Assembly (NCBI GenBank): GCA_964461265.1
Contig: CAYWTS010000064.1
Coordinates: 1-8,462 of the forward strand
Direction of reading: 5' to 3'
Length of the DNA: 8,462 nucleotides
Source of the DNA: CAYWTS01 sp964461265
Lineage (GTDB): Bacteria > Bacteroidota > Ignavibacteria > Tepidaquicellales > OLB5
The notes under the pieces: model-generated
Database searches by the model: none
Told to the model about the DNA's origin: nothing
Seen by the model: only the letters and a program-made list of their open reading frames with translations
In this document: in pieces, positions 5,892 to 8,462 of the stretch
Layout: each line of letters opens with the position of its first letter
Numbering within the stretch: position 1 is the first letter of the stretch
Made by a program: the position numbers and the translations under genes

Positions 5892-6753
5892 CCCTGCAAA
5901 CATTGCCAACTATAGTTTTGGGCAGATACTGCGGACCCGAGGGCCATGTATGTCCGCCGCTGACAACCTTAATTAGCATAAGCTGTGTGTTATTCTGACA
6001 GCCGGAATAAATGTACTGCTCAGCATAACAATCATCATCTTTATCGGTATCGGCAATATCTAATTTAATTTGTGTAGAATAACACCCAAGCTGTTTTTTC
6101 CAGATGCTGATTGTTTCGTCTGTGGACAGACTATTCCCCCTGCCTGAAATAATTTTCCCGAATCCTACCTTCCCGCCATCGTATTTAACAAGCTTATCTT
6201 CAGTTCCATTAATAAGCAGCAAGGAAACAGGATTTGAAAGCTTGTACTCATCCTTCAGATTTTCAGGAATATTTGCACACACAGGGGCAACGGCAAGAAT
6301 TTTTTCCGAAAGCTTGTATGCAAGGTAAAACGACATAAAACCGCCGTTAGAGATACCTGTTGCAAAAACACGTTTTGTATTGATGCTGTATTCAGCTGAA
6401 AGGGTATCTATTAGATTTGAAATGAACTTTACGTCATCATATTTTTTAGGAAGCTTATCTCCGATTCTGCCATCACGCCATTGTTTATCCTGTCCGTCTG
6501 GATACACAGCAATAAATCTTTCTTTATCCGCTATATCATTAAAACCCGTCATTTTCATAATGCCTTTTGCTTCACCTCCGCCGCCATGTAAAACTATTAC
6601 AAGCGGGTAGCTGCCTTCGGATGTATATCCGTTTGGCAGGTAAAGAATGTAATTCCGTTCTGCGTTATCAACCGTTATGGTTCCTTCAATCTCTTCAGCA
6701 AATAAACATAATACTTTACATAATAAAAAGATTATGCTGATAAAATATTTCAT
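5892..6753 (-). CDS. Secreted PHB-depolymerase/feruloyl-esterase-like hydrolase, 3' end in gap
   Basis: The 287 readable residues belong to the LpqC/polyhydroxybutyrate-depolymerase-like branch of the alpha/beta hydrolases (carbohydrate-esterase-1-like). They carry a signal peptide (about 1-19, cleavage after LCLFA), VIVLHGGGG at 53-60 forming the oxyanion region, the nucleophile elbow GISNGG with Ser135, INGTEDKLV with the likely acid Asp186, and GGHTWP with catalytic His268. All triad members precede the gap. Relatives usually end some 20 residues after PQYLP with a short helix, so only a small C-terminal piece is missing. The sequence beyond the gap does not match such an end. There is no ribosome site. 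The substrate is probably an ester in polysaccharide, polyester or phenolic material; which one cannot be said. Confidence 0.9.
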
Positions 6754-6795
6754 TAGTAGATTACTTATAAATTCGTTTCTTTATAATAAACCCAG

Positions 6796-6825
6796 CCTGC
6801 TCTACCAATCGGCTGATTCGGCAGG
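6796..6825. repeat. Palindrome between esterase and lipoprotein genes
   Basis: CCTGC (6796-6800) pairs with GCAGG (6821-6825), and AATC (6807-6810) pairs with GATT (6815-6818) over GGCT. On the minus strand its flank CCTGCCGAA matches the style of the palindrome at 3208-3233. It lies downstream of the 6847-7605 gene and could weaken read-through into the esterase gene. It also resembles a tRNA D-arm, but only locally. Confidence 0.4.
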
Positions 6826-6846
6826 AAACCGGGAATTTTATGAAGA

Positions 6847-7605
6847 TTAATACTTCTCTGTGTTAAATTTTTTCCAATGCTTTTTGGCAAAATCTGCAAA
6901 TTCTATCGGTGCAGTATTGAAAGCAGCGTCTATTTTCATTTCACCGCCATAGGAGCCTTCGCCTGTAATTGAAATCTTCGTTGTTCCTCTTATTGCAAAT
7001 TTGTTATCGCCTTCGTGCATTATTAGCTTCAAATCGTTAGGACTTACATCACTCCGGCATGAAAGCTTGTACATAAAACATGTTTCGGCTATGTTATTGC
7101 TGTCTAAGTCGGTAATGGTTAGTGAGTTTTTTATGAATTCAAGCGTCAGGTCAAACTCGCAGTCCTTAACAAAGTCCTGAACTTTCCAAAGCTGTCTGCT
7201 GCTATTCCCGTGAATAATAAAATGATAACCGTAAAGCTCTTTACTGCGGAAGTCGCCTTTGGCTTTTTCTTCGGTTTCGGTTACTATCAAAACATTTTCG
7301 CCGAGTTTATCCTTCCATTTGACACCGGCAACCATTCTTCCTGTGTATTTAATATCTTCCGGAAGCTTCGAGATTTCACCGATATCAAAAGTAATTACTT
7401 TTACCGGACTTTTTTCGGGCAATTCCAGCGAATCGTTAAGGAGTTTTGTCTCTCCGGATGTTGTTTTATTATCATTAGCTGATTGGGGAATCAAGAGTGT
7501 ATCTTTTTTTTGTTCGGCTGTCTTTAAGCTATCCTGATTTGCAGTTTCCTTTTTACCGCATCCTACAAACAAAGTTATTATTAACAGAACTATAAAAGTT
7601 TTCAT
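6847..7605 (-). CDS. Lipoprotein resembling M949_RS01915-family surface-polysaccharide protein
   Basis: This 252-aa protein has a signal and clear lipobox (LFVGC, lipidated Cys16), then a polar Lys/Thr/Ser-rich linker to about residue 68, as is typical of Bacteroidota lipoproteins. The folded part (about 69-252) contains GVKWKDKLGENVLIVTE, ELYGYHFI, LWKVQDFVKDCEFDLT, ITDLDSNNIAE at 164-173 and SDVSPNDLKLIMHEG. From memory this matches the family named after Riemerella anatipestifer M949_RS01915, linked there to surface polysaccharide; I could not check this. The DLDSNN segment looks like a calcium-type acidic loop. Cys149, Cys176 and Cys183 are candidates for a disulfide. There is no Shine-Dalgarno sequence. 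The esterase gene follows 93 bp downstream in the same direction. Lipoprotein status is secure; the role is not. Confidence 0.8.
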   Translation of the reverse strand: MKTFIVLLIITLFVGCGKKETANQDSLKTAEQKKDTLLIPQSANDNKTTSGETKLLNDSLELPEKSPVKVITFDIGEISKLPEDIKYTGRMVAGVKWKDKLGENVLIVTETEEKAKGDFRSKELYGYHFIIHGNSSRQLWKVQDFVKDCEFDLTLEFIKNSLTITDLDSNNIAETCFMYKLSCRSDVSPNDLKLIMHEGDNKFAIRGTTKISITGEGSYGGEMKIDAAFNTAPIEFADFAKKHWKKFNTEKY

Positions 7606-7793
7606 ATGGTTAATATTATTACACTTTGAATTAATATAACTTAAAATTTAATGTTGAGGTGTTCAATTCATAACACTCCCCCCGAATTCCATCTTTCACA
7701 TTCTAGGTATAAAAAGGGGATATAAAATTCTAACACTGTTTCATTTCTTAAAAAGAAATTATTAACTTTGCAGATACAGTTAAAGAAACCAAA
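7606..7793. promoter_or_regulatory. Divergent spacer with TAnnTTTG promoter for apaG
   Basis: TAACTTTG at 7763-7770 is an exact match to the Bacteroidota -7 element TAnnTTTG. It lies 23 bases before the apaG ATG, implying a start of transcription near 7776 and a leader of under 20 bases. The matching -33 TTG is not evident. Just upstream a 7-bp inverted repeat (ATTTCTT 7743-7749, AAGAAAT 7753-7759) could be an operator or only A/T structure. I found no clear promoter for the lipoprotein gene on the other strand. Confidence 0.45.
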
Positions 7794-8195
7794 ATGAACA
7801 GCCGTTATACATCAGATAAAACAACAAACGGAATCCGTGTTCAGGTTTTTCCTGAATATATTCCCGAACAATCACTGCCCGAAGAGAACAAATTTCTCTT
7901 TGCTTACAAAATAAAAATAACAAATAACGGCAGCAGAGCTGCTAAACTGCTTACTCGGCACTGGATAATAATAAATGCAAATGGTGAAAGCGAAGAAGTC
8001 AAAGGACCCGGTGTTGTTGGTTACCAGCCATATCTTAATCCTGATGAATCATTTGAATACACGAGCTACTGTCCTCTTAACACAAGCTGGGGAACAATGG
8101 AAGGCTCATACCGCTTCATTGCAGAAGATGAGGAAGAATTTGATGCTGAGATAGGCAGGTTCTACCTGGTGAGTATGCAGGAAGCAATTAAGTAA
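7794..8195 (+). CDS. apaG: ApaG-domain protein
   Basis: This 133-aa protein is a complete ApaG (DUF525) domain, a fibronectin-III-like beta-sandwich. Hallmarks are YKIKITNNG at 38-46, LLTRHWIIINANG at 52-64, EEVKGPGVVGYQP at 67-79 with the family's glycine loop, SFEYTSYCPL at 86-95 and GTMEGSYRF at 100-108. ApaG in enterobacteria is associated with Co2+/Mg2+ resistance and sits beside apaH; here no apaH or ksgA is seen in the window. The biochemical role of stand-alone ApaG is not settled, so the function is left general. The start is fixed by the promoter placement and by the normal N-terminal length. The C-terminus (SMQEAIK) is slightly longer than in the shortest homologues. Confidence 0.95.
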   Translation: MNSRYTSDKTTNGIRVQVFPEYIPEQSLPEENKFLFAYKIKITNNGSRAAKLLTRHWIIINANGESEEVKGPGVVGYQPYLNPDESFEYTSYCPLNTSWGTMEGSYRFIAEDEEEFDAEIGRFYLVSMQEAIK

Positions 8196-8252
8196 AAAGT
8201 AAAATTCCCCGCAGTTACATACAGGACTGGCGTGAAATTCGCACCTAATAAA

Positions 8253-8297
8253 CAGGCAAGGTGGCTTGCCTGCGTGGTGGCTGCGGCAGACAGGCAA
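8253..8297. repeat. Paired REP-type palindromes sharing one arm
   Basis: CAGGCAAG (8253-8260) and CTTGCCTG (8265-8272) form a perfect 8-bp hairpin with a GTGG loop. A second CAGGCAA (8291-8297) can pair with the same central TTGCCTG (8266-8272). The two hairpins are therefore mutually exclusive. The segment is GC-rich compared with its surroundings and non-coding, in the convergent spacer after apaG. Confidence 0.5.
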
Positions 8298-8333
8298 AGA
8301 CCTCTTGTTCAAAAATATATTATCCGGAATAAT

Positions 8334-8367
8334 AAACCTGACAGGTTTACCAAAACCTGTCAGGTTT
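8334..8367. terminator. Bidirectional terminator-like hairpin
   Basis: A perfect 15-bp stem, AAACCTGACAGGTTT (8334-8348) with its complement at 8353-8367, closes over a 4-base loop (ACCA). Each arm is itself nearly palindromic. It lies between apaG and the convergent gene at the right edge, nine bases after that gene's stop, so it probably ends transcription from the minus side and perhaps from both. The T-runs are short. Confidence 0.65.
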
Positions 8368-8376
8368 TAAAAAATA

Positions 8377-8462
8377 TTACGCCACAACTTCGGCTTCTTT
8401 TACCGCTTTAGTTTTTTTTCTTCTCAGCTTCAGCTTCAAATCACCGTAAGCAGAAAAGATTG
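8377..8462 (-). CDS. 3' end of an unrecognised minus-strand gene
   Basis: The last 27 codons of a gene that enters from the right edge, ending in TAA (complement of 8377-8379). The tail reads IFSAYGDLKLKLRRKK and then TKAVKEAEVVA, so it is strongly basic in the middle with a short acidic/hydrophobic end. It is too short to assign to a family. Support comes from the open frame reaching the window edge and from the terminator-like hairpin directly after the stop. Confidence 0.5.
   Translation of the reverse strand, partial: IFSAYGDLKLKLRRKKTKAVKEAEVVA

Noticed and set aside
5701..6753. A 350-residue esterase reading straight through the N run
   Set aside because: The 100 Ns are a placeholder of unknown length, so the frame beyond the gap is arbitrary. 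The residues after the gap do not resemble the C-terminus of this hydrolase family. I end the gene at 5892.
7210..7537. Two overlapping plus-strand open frames of about 90 codons
   Set aside because: Both are antisense to the lipoprotein gene, which has a clear lipobox and protein-like sequence; the plus-strand translations are low-complexity shadows.
8106..8312. 68-codon minus-strand open frame over the end of apaG
   Set aside because: It covers the 3' end of apaG and the palindromic repeats, and its sequence reflects those repeats, not a protein.

Overview
The window looks like a piece of an AT-rich genome from the Bacteroidota/Ignavibacteriota (FCB) side of the bacterial tree, probably a metagenome-derived or draft scaffold because it contains a run of exactly 100 Ns (5792-5891). 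The lineage clues are a C-terminal type IX secretion sorting domain with the YQNYPNPFN signature, several genes without a Shine-Dalgarno sequence, lipoproteins of Bacteroidota flavour, and one well-placed TAnnTTTG promoter element (7763-7770). The assignment is an inference from these traits; no rRNA or marker gene is present.

Layout from left to right. 1-178 is a left edge with only a weak open frame. 179-307 is a 129-bp element with perfect 16-bp terminal inverted repeats, most likely a MITE related to an insertion sequence. 381-1046 (minus) encodes a lipoprotein-type methionine sulfoxide reductase A. A 309-bp divergent intergenic region follows. 1356-3203 (plus) encodes a secreted seven-repeat VCBS/FG-GAP protein with a T9SS sorting domain, and 3260-3595 (plus) a small three-helix membrane protein. 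Converging on these, and transcribed leftwards, is a block made of vapB (5261-5467), vapC (4893-5264) and a methionine gamma-lyase/cystathionine gamma-lyase-type PLP enzyme (3681-4868). 5599-5688 is a palindromic intergenic repeat. 5892-6753 (minus) is a secreted PHB-depolymerase/feruloyl-esterase-like hydrolase whose C-terminus is lost in the N gap. 6847-7605 (minus) is a lipoprotein resembling the M949_RS01915 family. 7794-8195 (plus) is apaG. The 3' end of an unrecognised minus-strand gene (8377-8462) closes the window, converging on apaG across a hairpin-rich spacer.

The genes do not form one obvious pathway. Two deal with sulfur amino acids (MsrA repairs oxidised methionine; the PLP enzyme makes or breaks sulfur amino acids), but they are far apart and on separate units. 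Four products carry an export signal (MsrA, the VCBS protein, the esterase and the 6847-7605 lipoprotein), so envelope and secreted functions dominate.

The best regulatory reading is at vapBC. A TTGACA/TATATT promoter with a 17-bp spacer is interleaved with two direct repeats placed exactly 30 bp apart, as expected for an autoregulated toxin-antitoxin operon. The second theme is palindromic sequence: most intergenic spaces hold a hairpin repeat, and one such palindrome lies in frame inside the T9SS sorting domain. I found no convincing new multi-gene system.
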